Below, in pieces: positions 20,727 to 33,415 of a DNA stretch of 64,000 nucleotides. Where the stretch lies: contig BTPP01000013.1 in NCBI GenBank assembly GCA_037102815.1, positions 372,001 through 436,000 of the forward strand. The letters are read 5' to 3'. The notes under the pieces are model-generated. The model ran no database searches. It saw nothing but the letters and a program-made list of their open reading frames with translations, and was not told where the DNA came from. Position 1 is the stretch's first letter, and every line of letters starts with the position of its first letter. Both the position numbers and the translations under genes were made by a program. The DNA comes from Neurospora intermedia. Taxonomy: Eukaryota > Ascomycota > Sordariomycetes > Sordariales > Sordariaceae.

Positions 20727-21510
20727 ATTGAGAAAATCTATGATAGGCAGTTGATGGCTCTGTTGCTGTTGACGTTCGATGGAAAGGGAAACAATGTGCG
20801 AATGTTCCCTTTTGCCGAGGTTAGAACGGGAGCGAAAGGTGGAAATGATCCAAGTTGGGAGTCAAAGTGGAAAATATCAGCTTAACGTATTATCGAGATG
20901 ATAGGAGAGAGGCAAGTTACTCGAGACATCGATATATAAACCATGTGCGAGAGGCGACGCACGCTTTGTGAGACGACTTCTGTTTTTGCGCTCGCTCCTT
21001 GGCTGAACTTTCTTGCCTTAGTGAATAGTGCCCAACAGCAGGACGGGAAGCAAGGCGGGCATTGGCGACTCAAATAAAAGAGCGAGATTGGAAGGGGGCG
21101 TTCCAGGGACACCCACGGGGCCGACCAGCGCACCTAGTGAACTAACCACTAGAGACCCGGCAATGAACAGAATCAGGAAACAGCAATTTGCACCTTGACA
21201 GCAAAGACAGGAACTTCCCGACCTCAGATATGTGACTCTTTCATTGCTCACTTCGAGGTCTGTAAAGTGTAGGTAGGTATACGATGGCCAAAAGCAACAT
21301 CGCCAAACATTTTCCACCACATTAGGGCGACTCCTGTCATGAGTCCCAATATTCACGTATCGCGACCTACCTAATATTGCATTTGCTCTGCGCCGTGAAG
21401 AGTCACATCGCTAGGATGTGAGTCAACTGTGCAATCAAAGAGCAGATCATGGTCGATAAGTAATGATGCCGCCACGAAACACTCATGTGTCATCAGCAGC
21501 CCTTGCTTTT
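20727..21510. other. Intergenic region
   Basis: Contains the upstream region of the reductase gene and the 3' side of the PAN-protein gene. No coding feature seen. Confidence 0.5.
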
Positions 21511-22997
21511 CTAGCCACGAGGATACCAATCAATCTTCAAACCATCACCAACGACAGTTTCCGAGAAACCAGTGCTCCAAGTCGCGCACAGACCCGCACC
21601 TCCCATATCCTGATCATACTGATCCTGGCAGATTCCAACACTCGGCCACGACTGCATATGGATAGTCCAGTCGGAGCAGCCATCAGAAACCGATCCACCG
21701 CGTTTCTGGTGCTTCTCATCCGCGTCACAGCCATACATGGGCGCCCTGAACCTCTGCAGGCACAGATTCTTGTCAAGTCTCACGGTGCAACCTGCCTTGG
21801 CAACGACGCTGGTGATGACTGTGGTGCCGTTGTAGGGCCAGTAGGCAGCAGCAATGGAGTTCTCCCCGTGCAACATCTTGTCAACAGCATAGCTGCCGAA
21901 GGTCCCGTCGTGTCCACCCTTGCAGAAGTAGTCAATGGCACGCCAGGAAGCTTTCTCGTCTGCCCACCAAGTCTCGTTATTGCAGCTCACGGCGATGGCG
22001 GTGGGATTCGGAAGTGTCGAGCTTGCTTGTGAAACGCTGAGTGTGGTAGCAGGTGCAATTGGCTTCACCAACTCCGTCGTGACAATTGTAGTGACAGCAG
22101 TTGTGACTGCAGTTCCCTCGACAAACATGGTAGTTGTATCAACGGCAACAGCTAGGACCGTACTTGTCTCCTTCACGAGACCGGCAACAGTATACGTGGC
22201 GACACTTTTCCCATTGCCACCAGTAACCAGCATGCCCGCCCAACTGTCCTCATTGACCGTCTGTCCCCTCAGATTGTTTTTCAACCAACAATTCGGCTTC
22301 AACGCGATGCCTGCAATGTAGCTGAAGCCCAGACACTGAGCATACTCTGCACACCACTTTGCGCACTCTTCCCAACTGTGCCTCATGCCTGCGTTGAAGT
22401 TCCAGTTGGCCGCCTGATCATAGTGATCAATACCGCATTGAAGTTGGTACACATTATTCGTGGCATGGTCAGTCCAGAAGGTATTGTTGTCGCGTGGGCA
22501 GGAAACGAGGGTGGCTGAGGCCGAGGGTGAGAGGGTGACAACCGACAAGGAGCTGGAAGGAATGGGGGAAATAGGCCAGGGGATGGTGAGGGTACTGCCA
22601 CTCTCGGTATCGCTGACAGTGGAGGTGAGAAAGGTGTTGGAAGTAACAATGGTCGGCTGGAGAGGACCGGTGTCGGTGGGACGGGCATCGGTGGGGAGGA
22701 CTGTGACTGGAAGTGGAAGTCGTTAGCACGCGGTCACCGTAGGTCGTGGGAAGGGGCTCAGAACTGGAGAATGGGGGCATAGAATGTGGCGCGAGGGTGT
22801 AAACAGCCATCCTGGTGAGGCCCAACACAGTCACACGGTGGCAGGTACCCCTGAATGTGAACAAGGGAGTCAGGACTCAGGAATGACTTACCAACAGCAG
22901 AGGGTTGAACCGCAGCAACAGGCAGACCAGCGGCATGGACTGACTGGACCAGGCCACCGGCAAAGGCAATCAAGCCTGAAAGAAGGTGGAAGCGCAT
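21511..22997 (-). CDS. Secreted PAN/apple-like cysteine-rich protein
   Basis: Two exons, 22892-22997 and 21511-22706, give 433 residues. The 185-bp intron has a GTAAGT donor and a TTCCAG acceptor. The signal peptide is MRFHLLSGLIAFAGGLVQSV, cleaved near HA/AGLP. A Thr/Ser/Pro-rich stretch follows. A PAN/apple-like module (about residues 140-230) has HSWEECAKWCAEYAQCLGFS and a later CWLKNN, the C-x(3)-C-x(5)-C-x-G pattern typical of fungal PAN_4-like domains that bind protein or carbohydrate. A Thr/Val-rich linker leads to a second Cys-containing region with WWADEKASWRAIDYFCKGG and VRLDKNLCLQRF, for which I have no domain name. No membrane segment beyond the signal. It is probably extracellular or wall-associated. 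Its neighbour is a secreted beta-glucosidase transcribed in the same direction. Confidence 0.82.
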
Positions 22998-23971
22998 CGT
23001 GAAGATGGAATTTGACTCTTATGCGTGTCGACCTCCGATTGAAAGAAAAGAACGAATGGACGCCGTCGACGACCGGCTTCTGGGTAGCGAATGTGGAAGT
23101 CAACGATCGTGGGAGAAGTAACGAACGTTCCCCGCTGGAAGAGAGAAGTGGAAAGGTGGAGGGAGGAAGGGAGGGAGATTGATGGCGGCCTGACGCGCTC
23201 TTATGGAAGTTGAGAACGTAGCCCGGTGGGAGGGGGGAGAAGGGCGCAAGAAAAAAAACAAAAAAAAACCGAAGGATGGAAGCGCGTTGGTCCGAGGAAA
23301 TGACTGAAGGATAAGATAGAAGCCTATGAGGAACCTGAGAGGAAAGTGACAAACGCGTCTTGCAGTTGCCTTGAACGGGTTTCGGCGTGTATTCCCGGGT
23401 CCGAAGAACGGACTGCCTTGTCCGATGACGAGTACTTCATGTGGGGAGGAAGGAGCGTCGGGTAGGAAAAAGCAAATGAGTTGACTCCACATGCCGTGAA
23501 AGGTGAAAATACGGGAAGGTGCGGTGATAGCACGGGCCTTGGGATGGGACTTGGCGGTTGGCCTTCAAGGTCCGCACATTCGGATGCGAAACGATAAATG
23601 GTAAGAGCGCATTGCGTTGGCGTCGGAGTCCATGGTAGCTAAGGTAGGTACCTAGGGGTAGATAGGTAAGTATGTGGAAGTCAACACCAGGCCTACCAAG
23701 CAATCGCTAGACGATATCAAGTCGAAATGGGCTAATTGGATCGCTTACCTCCCATGGTCCGGTTCTTTGGCCACTAACCAAAAGAGAATCGTTGGAGGCA
23801 AAAGAGGGCAGACAGGAGAAACAAGCGTGACGGCCAATGAACAAAACTCGCAAGAATAAGAGCAACAGTTAATTATACTATGCAAAGATGAATACGAAAC
23901 CATGGTATTCATCACTGCCAGGTGTCATTAAGCAGCCACATGAACCATACTACCTCCATCGCTCTCCCCGT
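22998..23971. other. Intergenic region between PAN protein and beta-glucosidase genes
   Basis: Upstream region of the PAN-protein gene. A GGTAGGTACCTAGGGG motif lies at 23643-23658. No supported ORF. Confidence 0.5.
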
Positions 23972-26900
23972 TCAGGCAAGAACCTCCTCAAGATCCAACT
24001 TCCTCGAGCTTGGCCCGACGTACACCTTCTTCGGGTACTCAGTAATCACCCAATCCTGCTTCACCGTATCCCATGAGCTCACATCCCTCCTCGTCAGCAC
24101 CGCCCTGAACTGCACCTTCTCCCCAGGCTCAACCCTAAGTCTGTCAAACCCTCTCAGCACCACCTTGGGATCCTCCGGCCCTCCGAGGCTCACGTACAGC
24201 TGCGGTACTTCATCACCCGCCACCTTGCCCGTGTTGGTGATGTCCGCCGTGACAGTATACAGGATGTCGTAAAGAGCAGGGTTTCCACCGGGGTGATGAA
24301 GGCCGGATGAGCGAAGCAAAGGCTGCGCCGATCCATCGTTGGCCCTGGGCGGCAAGAACTCCTCAGCAGTCTGGCCGTACTGCGCATCGCCGCTGGAAGC
24401 AGACATGTCGGTGCTGTTAAGGTAGGGGTAGATGAACTGGTAGACGTAGGGAAACTCTGCCGAAGGGAATACGTAGTCTTCCACGCTTTCAGAAAAGTTG
24501 CCAAACGTGGGCGCAGCTTCCGTCTGTCCTGTGGTGGGAGTGTACTCGCCGACTTGGTGCTTCTCGATCTTCAAGTTGCTGTACTCAAAGGTAGTATAGC
24601 TCAATCCGAAGCCAAACTCGTAAAGGACCGAGGCGTTGGCCTTGTCGAAGTGGCGGTAATCGATAAAGACTCCTTCGGTGTAGTCCAGCTGAGGAGCTTC
24701 GTTCCCGTTGTTCGGCTCATAGAGAACATCGGTGCCGTAACTTTCGCGCGTGGCGCCCCAGGTGAAGGGAGTGCGCCCAGATGGGTTGACTCTACCGTAC
24801 AAGACGTCCGTGATGGAGTTGCCGCTCTCCTGACCGGGCATACCGGCCCAAAGGATGGCGGTAATGTTGGGGTTGTCGTACCATTCCGTGAGCAAAACGG
24901 GACCCGGTGTGTGGAGGACGACAATGGTGTTGTTACACCAGCTGGAAACATTCTTCACCAGAGCGTCGCCCTCCTTCCAAAGGGTGAGGTTCAGCCGGTC
25001 ACCTTCGTTGCCCTCGATGTTGATGAAGCCTTCACCAGAGTTGGCGTTGACAAAGACAATAGCAGTTGCGTCCTGCTGGGAGACCAGAGCCTTAATTTCC
25101 GTGGGCGCGTGGTTCCTCAAGATGCTCTCGTAGCGAGATCCATCCTGAAGAGCGCGGGCCTGCAGGGCTTGGTCGGGCGTCACAAGATAAGGGAAGTTAC
25201 CGGCGCCGGAACCCCAGCCAATACCCAAGGTACCATTGTCGCATCCACGGTCGGCGCATCCGTTCGGCCCAAAAGGGTTCGGTCCAGCGTCCTCACCGAT
25301 CACCGCCAGGAACTTGGGCTTATTCAGGGGAAGGGAGCCGGTGTTCTTCAACAGAACTGTTCCGCGAGCCGCGATTTCCCTAATAAGGCTACCGTGGTCA
25401 CCCTGAACGTCGACATGCCAGTTGATCTGCTGATAGTCCTTGCCGGCGGCCCAGTGCAGCGGGCCGTACGTGTCGAGGGTCCAGAAGGAAAAGTTGATGG
25501 GTTCTTGGTCCTCGATGGTTTGGCCAACCTTGAAGAAAGCAGCCATGATGCGCATGGCCATATCGTCGATGCGCCACTGCGGGAGGGTTCCGTTAAGGAC
25601 GGCGAGTGTGAGGTTGGTTCCCCAGAAGCTGCGGCCGCTGTTAAACTCGGTATCACCGGGCATGCTCATGTCGAGACCGGCAGCAGCGCTCGCAACACCA
25701 GCGTGCTGGGCCTGCCAATCACTCATGACAAAGCCCTGGAATCCGTTCTCCTGCTTGAGCAGGTTGTTGAGGAGCTTCGAGTTCTGGCAGCTGTACGAGT
25801 TGTTGGCCTGAGTGTAGGCGCACATGAAGGAGCCTACACCAGCTCTGATGGCATCAACAAAAGGCCACAGATACAATTCGTGCAGGGTCTTGTCGTCAAT
25901 GTTGGAGGATAGAGTCTCGGAGATGTTGTATCCATAGCCCTGTGACTCCCCGACCTGTCGGAAGTGTTCTTGCTCGTTGCCGATAAAGTGCTTGGCGCAA
26001 GCAACAACGCCAGCGTCCTGTGTTCCCTTGATGGTTTCCGCCATGGCGATACCGGTGAGAACAGGGTCGGTCGAGAAGCCTTCCCAGTTGCGGCCGCCTT
26101 CGGGCGCACGGCCGAGGGGACCGGCAACAGGTCCAAGGAGAACCGTGACTCCCTTGCCCTTGGCTTCCTGGCCCAAAGCATATCCGCGTTTGTACATGAG
26201 ACCTCGATCAAACGTAGCGGCGGTTGTGACTCCGGCAGGGAAGACTGAGTTGTAATCGGTGCCACGGACGGCCACGGGGGCATCTTGCATGCACATGCTC
26301 TTTAGGCCAAGTCGAGGGATAGCACCGGTTTGGCCAACGCATTGTTCAGCGCCCCAGCTGTGTTGCGTCTATTTGTTAGCTTTGTTTGACGGTGCATATG
26401 GTATCAGATGCGCTTCGTGGGCCACATACCCGATGCCGGTTGTAAGGTTGACTTTTTCGAGCAGGGTCAACTGGGACACAAAAGCCTTTGCCTTTTCGTA
26501 GGCTTCTTCCCAGCCGATGGCCTTGGGGTCCATCCATGGTGATGGATAATGGGGTTCTGAGTAGGCAAGCGACCTCTTATTGAGCTGTGTTGACGAGTCT
26601 ATGTCAGCAAATGGAAGCGAAACCGCCAGGACTGTTTGTATGGACAGCCATGGGAGGGCGTATCTAAAATGCATGTCTGGCAGGGACGGTTGGGCCGATC
26701 CCACGAAGGGCGAGTTGAAGGGTCAATCTGGATAAAATCGAACGTGCAGGTGTTTGGTAGCACAACTAGTATGGAATGTAGTGATACTGGTGATCCAGCA
26801 AGCTGGAAACGGGATCGTGGAAGATCTGGACAAAGGAAGCGGAAAGAATGGGACGGGTAGGGCCGACGGATGATATATGTCGAAGCTTACCTGTTGATGA

Positions 26901-26977
26901 GAAGGATGGATCGGCTCGGGCGCAGCCAGGGCGAGATTGCCGCTCGCCAGCAAGGCAAGCGGAATGGCGAACTTCAT
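23972..26977 (-). CDS. gh3-3: Secreted beta-glucosidase, glycoside hydrolase family 3
   Basis: Hydrolyses cellobiose and short beta-glucans outside the cell. Three exons (26891-26977, 26430-26584, 23972-26357) give 875 residues. Intron 1 has a GTAAGC donor. Intron 2 (72 bp) must end at ...ACACAG at 26358, since the nearer AATAG gives the wrong frame. The signal peptide is [18 protein letters not shown], and a Kex2-type LNKR site follows in exon 2. The GH3 N-domain begins [38 protein letters not shown] and the SDW motif ([14 protein letters not shown]) are intact; the Asp codon of SDW, the expected nucleophile, is at 25718-25720. The C-terminal fibronectin-III domain is present ([19 protein letters not shown]). 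All expected regions are present. The symbol is recalled from N. crassa and should be confirmed. Confidence 0.95.
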
Positions 26978-28161
26978 GGCGAGATGTTCAGGCGTGGACT
27001 TTGACCCCTTATTCTCACCAGACACAGCACAGAAAAAGGTCCTTTGTGTGATGGAACAGTCCGAACACGGCCGATGAAGATGGCACCGAGTCGCACGGGG
27101 AAGAGCACCGATATATACAAACAGATCGACACCCTTGACCCCTGGCAGTCCCCGTTCATTCTGTTGTCCCTCTTTGCGCTACACTACATGCTGCCGTGGA
27201 TGGTCGGATGGGGTCTCAGACAAGAGGTCGAATTTGAACACAGGACCTGGATCAACAAGGGGTAGACGGTCTCCCCTGGTCCATGTTCCTGACCGTCGTC
27301 ACTGGTCCGAAGGCTGAGGTCACCATGTTAGAGTGGGCTTGGGCCGATGATCTTGTCTTGAAGCCATCCTTGCAAGGAAGAGAGAAGGTCGCGAGAAACT
27401 TGATCCGGTTAACGCGATCGTCGGCATTTGGCGATTGAGCGGTGGGCGAAAGACAAAAATGTCCGATGCCAAGGGGAGCAGATGTTGGGAAAAGGGCCGA
27501 TCGGGCTTGCGGTATGGGTCAGGAGGTTGAAAAAAAAAAAAAAAAAAAACGAAAGAATATCCGGACAAAAGCACTCTTTCGGTCAGGCATCGAGTCGAGG
27601 AGCCGGAAGCGCGCAATGGTGGATGGGGTTGAACAAAGAATTGGCGGACCACGGCAGAAAATGGCATGCCGGGAAACTTGGGGTTGAGGTCATCGAATGC
27701 AATGCGACGGCTTCCAATTGGACGGGCTGCAGATGCCTGGTACCTACATGGTCTGGTGCGGGGATGTGGGGATTTGTGGAGAATGGGATCGACTCCGCTA
27801 CGGGTTCCCGTCCCGTCATTCCGTCAACCGGGCAAGAACTGCTCGAGTGAGAGCACTTGGTCCCGTGATCCTTCAGGGTTATGTTGCGATTGAATCCACA
27901 GTTCATGTGGTGATCAACAGCTCATGCTATCATGAACAGCTCATGTCATGAAAATACCTAGGTACAAAGTCCAAGAACAGATATTCGGCATCGGATGAGA
28001 CCAAATCTTGAAGACGCAAAAGTAAGCTCCGGGGCCTCGGTTGAGCTCTCTCCATATGCCGTGGTGGGGCACAAACCAGTGGCTCGTGTAATCCTATTTC
28101 ATGGATCACCTTGACGGTTGAGTCGGGAAGGCTAGTGGAAGGTAGGCAACACCTCGGAATC
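26978..28161. other. Upstream region of the beta-glucosidase gene
   Basis: No gene recognised. Contains a 20-A run at 27530-27549. The right end is the target site of the Mutator-like element, with CCTCGGAATC at 28152-28161. Confidence 0.5.
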
Positions 28162-28164
28162 GCA

Positions 28165-28262
28165 TTCTTTAGCTGGCTAGTATAAAAAGCGTGCATGGCT
28201 AGTATACCCACTTTTACAACGCTGAGTAAGCGCAGCCGCCCAGCCCAGCCCAGCCCAGCCAC
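28165..28262 (+). repeat. Left terminal inverted repeat of the MULE
   Basis: 98 bp matching the complement of 32201-32298 at 95 positions. Ends in (CAGCC)4. Confidence 0.93.
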
Positions 28263-30783
28263 TACATATACAACTAAGGCTACGTAATCGATGCCCGCGC
28301 ATTACCAAATCTACGTCGTTACCGTTATATTTTACGTAAAACTATTTAGAAGAGATCAATCCAATCTATTATCTATTACTAGCGTAGTTAATATAATAAT
28401 TGCTAATAATACTACTATCCCTCTTACTAGCCTTATTATTGCATATACTAGTGCCTAAAGTATATGTACCTACCCTAATTCTAATACCCACCGCCGTATA
28501 AGTACTAGGGAGGCGGCTGGAGAGCTCCCCTTATATATCCCTATAAATATATTAGAAGTACTAGAGGCAATACTATAAGGGTTGGAGCTCGCTTATATTA
28601 CGTTACTAATATAACCTATCCCTCCCCTTATTACTAGTTAGAAAGCGGCGGACCGTTCTAATATTAAGGCAGCTATCTAATAGAAGCTAGCGGTCTATAA
28701 CTAAACTAACTAAGGCCGGTAGGAACTAGTATTTAATTGTATAACGGTTGTTACTAAACTAGTAGTTACTACTAGATTTAGGGTTAAGGAAAGGAAGAGG
28801 GTACTAGAGTTCGATATAAAGGAATTGGGGGGTAAAAAAGTAAGGGCGAGGGCGAGGGAATTAGAATCGCCCGCGGTAGTACTAGGGGAGGGGGTACTAG
28901 TACGACTAGTACGGCTAGTACTAGTATTTAAGCTATAATATTTTAAGTAATACAATTTATATTATTTTAAATAAGATTCGGTTAATTAAGTTATTAAATC
29001 CCTTTAGTATAAAACTAGCGCTAATAGGCTGGCGCTTTCCCTCTTCTTTAAATATTTTACTATATTACTTGGCGGGGCGGTTTATTGTAAGAAAGTAGAC
29101 GGTAATTATTATACTAATTACGGTCGATAAGCGCCGTAAATTTAGCGGACTAGGCGGACAATTTTTAATTACCCTTAAATTCGCGTAGTTCGAGAACTTC
29201 CGGGTTTATAAGGTTATATCCCGATATTCTATATATATAATTAATAAAGTCCGGATTGGGAATAACCGTTTGACGTCGGCGGCCAAGCAAGGTAACGGGG
29301 TTTTAAATTACGTAGGCGTATTATTCAGCCTCAATTAACCTAGTACGCCCATTTAATTTTAATTACCAATATATATCTACATCCTCTATTACTAATACTA
29401 ATAGGAGATCCATTTATAATAACCTTAATATAAAATACTTATAAGGTAAATTGTACTAGATTATAAATACCTTTTTACAATTAGCGTTTAGGTTTTAAAT
29501 TAGGTTTCTAAGCTAATCGTTATATACGTAGCGATATTAGTACTATAGAAGCTTAAAAGTATATAGCGCCACCTATAAGTAAAAAAAAGGAGGTTAATTA
29601 TATAAACCTCTATATATATATAAGAATAATAATAAAAAGAGTATAATTAATGTACTTTTAATACCAAATCGTTAAATATCCCTACTCTTTTATATTTATA
29701 AAAATAAAACTACTTCGCTTCTATAAATCTCGATTTAAATCTCTCTCGTTAAGAGTAGTACAAAACTCGTATATATTTATATAATTAATCTAGAAAGGAG
29801 AGTCGATTCTTAAGTAAACGTTTAATAATTCTATATAAAAACTCAACTCTACTACTTACTCGAATACCGTAATTTCTAAACCTCAATACTACGTAATTAC
29901 TATACTCATCAATCTATAGCAAATAATATTTATAAAAGTAAACTAGTAGAACTATAACGAAAGGCCGTTAATTAAATAAATAAAAACAATAAGCGAAAAA
30001 AATATATAATTTATAATAAAAATAATAGGAGTTTAACTTACAAATCTATCTTTTAAATTCGTAGTACAATAAGTACTATACCCGCTTAAAACAATCCTCA
30101 TCATTAATATATACCACTTACTTCCACCCAGCTTAAAATCCCTCGTATATATCTTAATAAAATTAACGAATAGAATTAAAAATTAGTATATTATAACGCT
30201 ATAGAATAATAACTTTAATTAATAATTTATTAACCGCTTTACAAACTCCTTAACTATTATTATATTATTAAATAAAGCGGTTAATAGTAGTAGTATCGTC
30301 GACCTCTTCCGGATCCTCCTCCTCTAAATTATCGTCGATATACTTATTAATATTAATATTATTACTGTTACTATCGATTAGAGTAATATAAAATAGAGGG
30401 TCGGGGCTATAACTATTTAAATCCTAGGTAATTAGCGGGGGATTTAATATATTAACGGTCGGAACTAGTTCGGCGCCACCTAATTGAACCTATTTCTTTT
30501 TAATATAATAATTTACGTTCTTTATAACGTACTATATATAGAGCTAATACAGTACATCTAAATAAACGGCGATAATAGCCTTTTTAAATCCTTTATCAAA
30601 GTCGGTAATAAATACTATAGGGTTGGAAATCTTATAATCCTCTTAAAACTTCTTTAAGTAATTAAACTACTATTAGAAGTCTTCTTATCTCTCCCCGCTT
30701 AAAAAACTATATACTATATTAAAATTATAACTAAGCACATTAATACCAATAACGTTAAGGAGGGGGAGATTAAAGCGGTTAAC

Positions 30784-30930
30784 CTATATAAAGCCATAGT
30801 TAATTAAGTACAATCTATAGCAAACCGACTTTTTTTTAAGAAATCGATTTCTTTGAAAGAAATTGACTTTTTTCAAAGAAATCGATTTCTTAAAAAAAAG
30901 TCAATTTCCTAGAAAAAGGGATTTACATAC
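30784..30930 (-). other. Apparent intron in the MULE transposase, carrying a hairpin
   Basis: GTATGT donor at 30930, TTAATTAAC branch-like site and ATATAG acceptor at 30784. Removing it joins DNTYK directly to VNRFNLPLLN, the arrangement expected for the family. The intron contains a 31-bp inverted repeat. Confidence 0.7.
30827..30902. repeat. Perfect 31-bp inverted repeat (hairpin) within the MULE intron
   Basis: Arms 30827-30857 and 30872-30902 are perfect complements with a 14-bp spacer. Each arm itself holds the 16-bp palindrome AAGAAATCGATTTCTT. Confidence 0.95.
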
Positions 30931-32200
30931 CTTATACGTATTATCTACTAATAATATATAGGGATTTTTCTTCTATATTTTAATATACTAGTCGAAAGTC
31001 TAGAATACCTATAATACCCTCTACTAATTAGGAAAGAGTAGGTTGTAATTAATAAAGTACTTAATACTGTAAAGGTTCTTATTATACTCTAATAAATTAA
31101 TAAATATCTTAGTCGAAATATAAGGACTATACTTTATATAATAAATATAGTATTAAATATTATAGACTTCCTAAACCGTAATAGGGATTTAAAGACTACG
31201 TAGTTCTAATACTAAACTATTATAATTAATATATTAAATAACGGTAATAGTATCTTCCTCCTCGAAGTCTAAAGTATTATTTAAATAATAGGCAATTTAA
31301 CGAACGTTTATTCTAATAATACTAAATAACCTTTCAATGGCTATTTTAATCCCCTCCTTATAATTATAACGAATCTATTACTAATAAATAATATTACCGG
31401 CGAGGTTAATAACGTTAAAGGGGTAATTATAGTAATTCTTAATCTCTTTAACGAATTACTAATTACCTTACTTCTTCTTTAATACAATTTTTACTTAATA
31501 TAAATAATCGAAGCGCTTTAAAGCAATATTTCTAATACCTCGCCCAGCTATTTAATAAACGTAACCGTATATACAATAATAGTTAATCCGTATAATAGCG
31601 CTTATATCCTCCCTTAATTTATTCTTTATATTATTACGAAATATAATTATAAAGCCTTACTATATATAATAATCTTACAGTATATTAAAAATAGCAACCT
31701 TATTATTGTAGCTAAGGGAAATAAATAATAGCCTCGCTAGTAACTAACGGGTAATATACTTACTAGGAGATAGTAATTATATTCTTAATTTTAACTCGCG
31801 CCGGCAGCGGATTAATAACGATTAGATTTTAATAAAAGGAATTATACTCCGGTTGGAAATAATTAATTAAAATAAACTAAATATCATTTTTATAGGCAAA
31901 TCTATTAAATAACAATCAAATATAATTGTCTTCGTCGGCTAAGCTAGCAATCTAACTTACTCAAACGAATATGCAACGTATAGTAGGTAGGCGGGCGAGG
32001 TATAGTTAATATTAATAAATACTACGGGGTCGATAATACTCTACTAAACAATAATAATAATACTAAATAATTGTAGTAAAAAGTTGCTCGGCAGTAAAGT
32101 AAGGTCTCGCGATAGCTTTATTCAATTACGTATATAGTTAATAGTCGCTAATAAACTACGCGACGCTAGCGAGGGTTGGGTAGTGATGCTATATAGTGTG

Positions 32201-32298
32201 GTGGCTAGGCTGGGCTGGGCTGGGCGGTTGCGCTTACTCAGCGTTGTAAAAGTGGGTATACTAGCCATGCACGCTTTTCATACTAGCCAGCTAAAGAA
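32201..32298 (-). repeat. Right terminal inverted repeat of the MULE
   Basis: 98 bp, inverted match to the left repeat. One of the four CAGCC units is TAGCC here. Confidence 0.93.
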
Positions 32299-32302
32299 AT
32301 CG

Positions 32303-33343
32303 CCTCGGAATCTTCCTCCATACATTTGCCTGCGGTTCCTTGATGTCTCTCTTCCGGCCACCTCGGCTCCTGTTCTCCCAAAAAAAACAAGCCATTGACC
32401 GGTGTACCCTTTACATATTACGAGGGACAAAAATGCTGAATGACTGAGGGGACTTGTAATCTATCGTTTTCTCACCTGCGAAGGGGACTGGAGATGAGAT
32501 GTACACGACGGCAAAAGGTAACCTACCTATGGAATACTTTGTGCCACCCACCTCCCAGGAAAGCTCGAGGGTCCGAGAGGCGGAGGCTGGGGAGAGATGT
32601 CATTGTCTTCGTAAGTGACCTGCTCTTTCTTGATTGCATTGGCCATTCGGCACTGCAGCTTCGAACGTCGCTGAAAACGGAAGCTCCTTGGAAAATAGCA
32701 AACGATAGTGCCGATTTTTTTCTTGACTGTTGCCAATAATGACATCGTCGTCTCCTCACAACGAACTTGACCCCGAAAGCAAGCGCCAAGTTACCCCACA
32801 CGAAACTATGTAGTGTACTAGGCCCAATGGGACTTGGCATCCTCGATTTTGATGTTGCACTACCGTCCTCGTCAAATATTTTCTTCCCATCACACGGAGC
32901 CTCCAACACTTCCTTACACACTCCTCTTTGCAATGCCTTGAATTGGTACATATTGGCTCAGGTGTGGTTGCATGCATCGGATGCAACATTCCCCCGGTCT
33001 AGGGTTGCCGATGATATGACACCTGGCCAGTGTCCGGGTCACGACAACCGACGACTGCCGTGACACCTTGGCGATGTTCTCTCGCAGCTTGACGCTGACC
33101 GTGTTCGTTTGATCCTGAGTTCTGAGTGGGTTCGAGCAAACTTTGAGAATAACAGTCGTGGCCGTTCTGTTTCAAGCCTGTCCGAGTGTAAAAGAGTACA
33201 TACAGGCCTTTGAGAAAAAAACAATCGCCAAAGTCATAATATCATTGCAAGGGAACTTATCAATGCAAACACAGAGCAACGCAGAGCCAGAACTAGAGTT
33301 GACAGTGGAGTCAGATGGTAAAATAGCAAAAAGAGAAATTAGT
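32303..33343. other. Intergenic region between the MULE and tRNA-Trp
   Basis: No supported gene. The open frames have no recognisable domain. Begins with the right copy of the MULE target duplication. Confidence 0.5.
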
Positions 33344-33415
33344 TGACCCCAACCCGATTTGAACGGATAACCTTTCGATCTGGAGTCGAACGCGCTACCG
33401 TTGCGCCATGAGGCC
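33344..33415 (-). tRNA. tRNA-Trp (CCA)
   Basis: 72-nt cloverleaf read on the minus strand. Acceptor GGCCTCA pairs with TGGGGTC (two G-U pairs). The D stem is GCGC/GCGC with loop AACGGTA. The anticodon stem TTCGA/TCGAA encloses loop CTCCAGA with anticodon CCA. The T stem ATCCG/CGGGT encloses TTCAAAT. The discriminator base is A. No intron. The A and B box sequences are intact, so it is probably a functional gene. TGG codons are decoded by this tRNA. Confidence 0.95.

Larger units (their letters stand above)
30450..31000 (-). pseudogene. Degraded MULE transposase, catalytic domain
   Basis: On the minus strand, 30931-30965 reads PYILLVDNTYK, the first catalytic Asp block of MULE transposases (LLxDxTYK). 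After a 147-bp intron it continues VNRFNLPLLNVIGIN (about 30739-30783). TDFDKGFKKAIIAVYLDVLY (about 30550-30608), with Gln/Trp/His codons turned to stops or Tyr, then matches the second Asp block and the F-P-x(3)-H-x-L-C-x(2)-H region. IKNVNYYIKKK follows. Stops are TAG/TAA at positions where CAG/TGG/CAA is expected, as RIP produces. Only the catalytic core was traced; the ends of the original gene are not defined. Confidence 0.8.
28162..32302 (-). mobile_element. Mutator-like (MULE) DNA transposon, RIP-inactivated, 4.1 kb
   Basis: Bounded by 98-bp terminal inverted repeats (28165-28262 and 32201-32298, three mismatches) that begin TTCTTTAGCTGGCTAGTAT and end in four CAGCC-like units. CCTCGGAATC occurs directly on both sides (28152-28161 and 32303-32312), a 10-bp target duplication in the 8-11 bp range of MULEs. 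The interior is about 75% AT, almost free of CpA/TpG and full of stops, that is, RIP-mutated, while the inverted repeats keep normal composition. A degraded MULE transposase is readable on the minus strand. An alternative 5-6 bp ATCGC duplication directly beside the repeats is possible but weaker. Confidence 0.9.

Noticed and set aside
24554-25912. 452-codon plus-strand open frame
   Set aside because: It is the antisense shadow of the GH3 beta-glucosidase, whose sense protein matches the family throughout; the antisense product has no domain.
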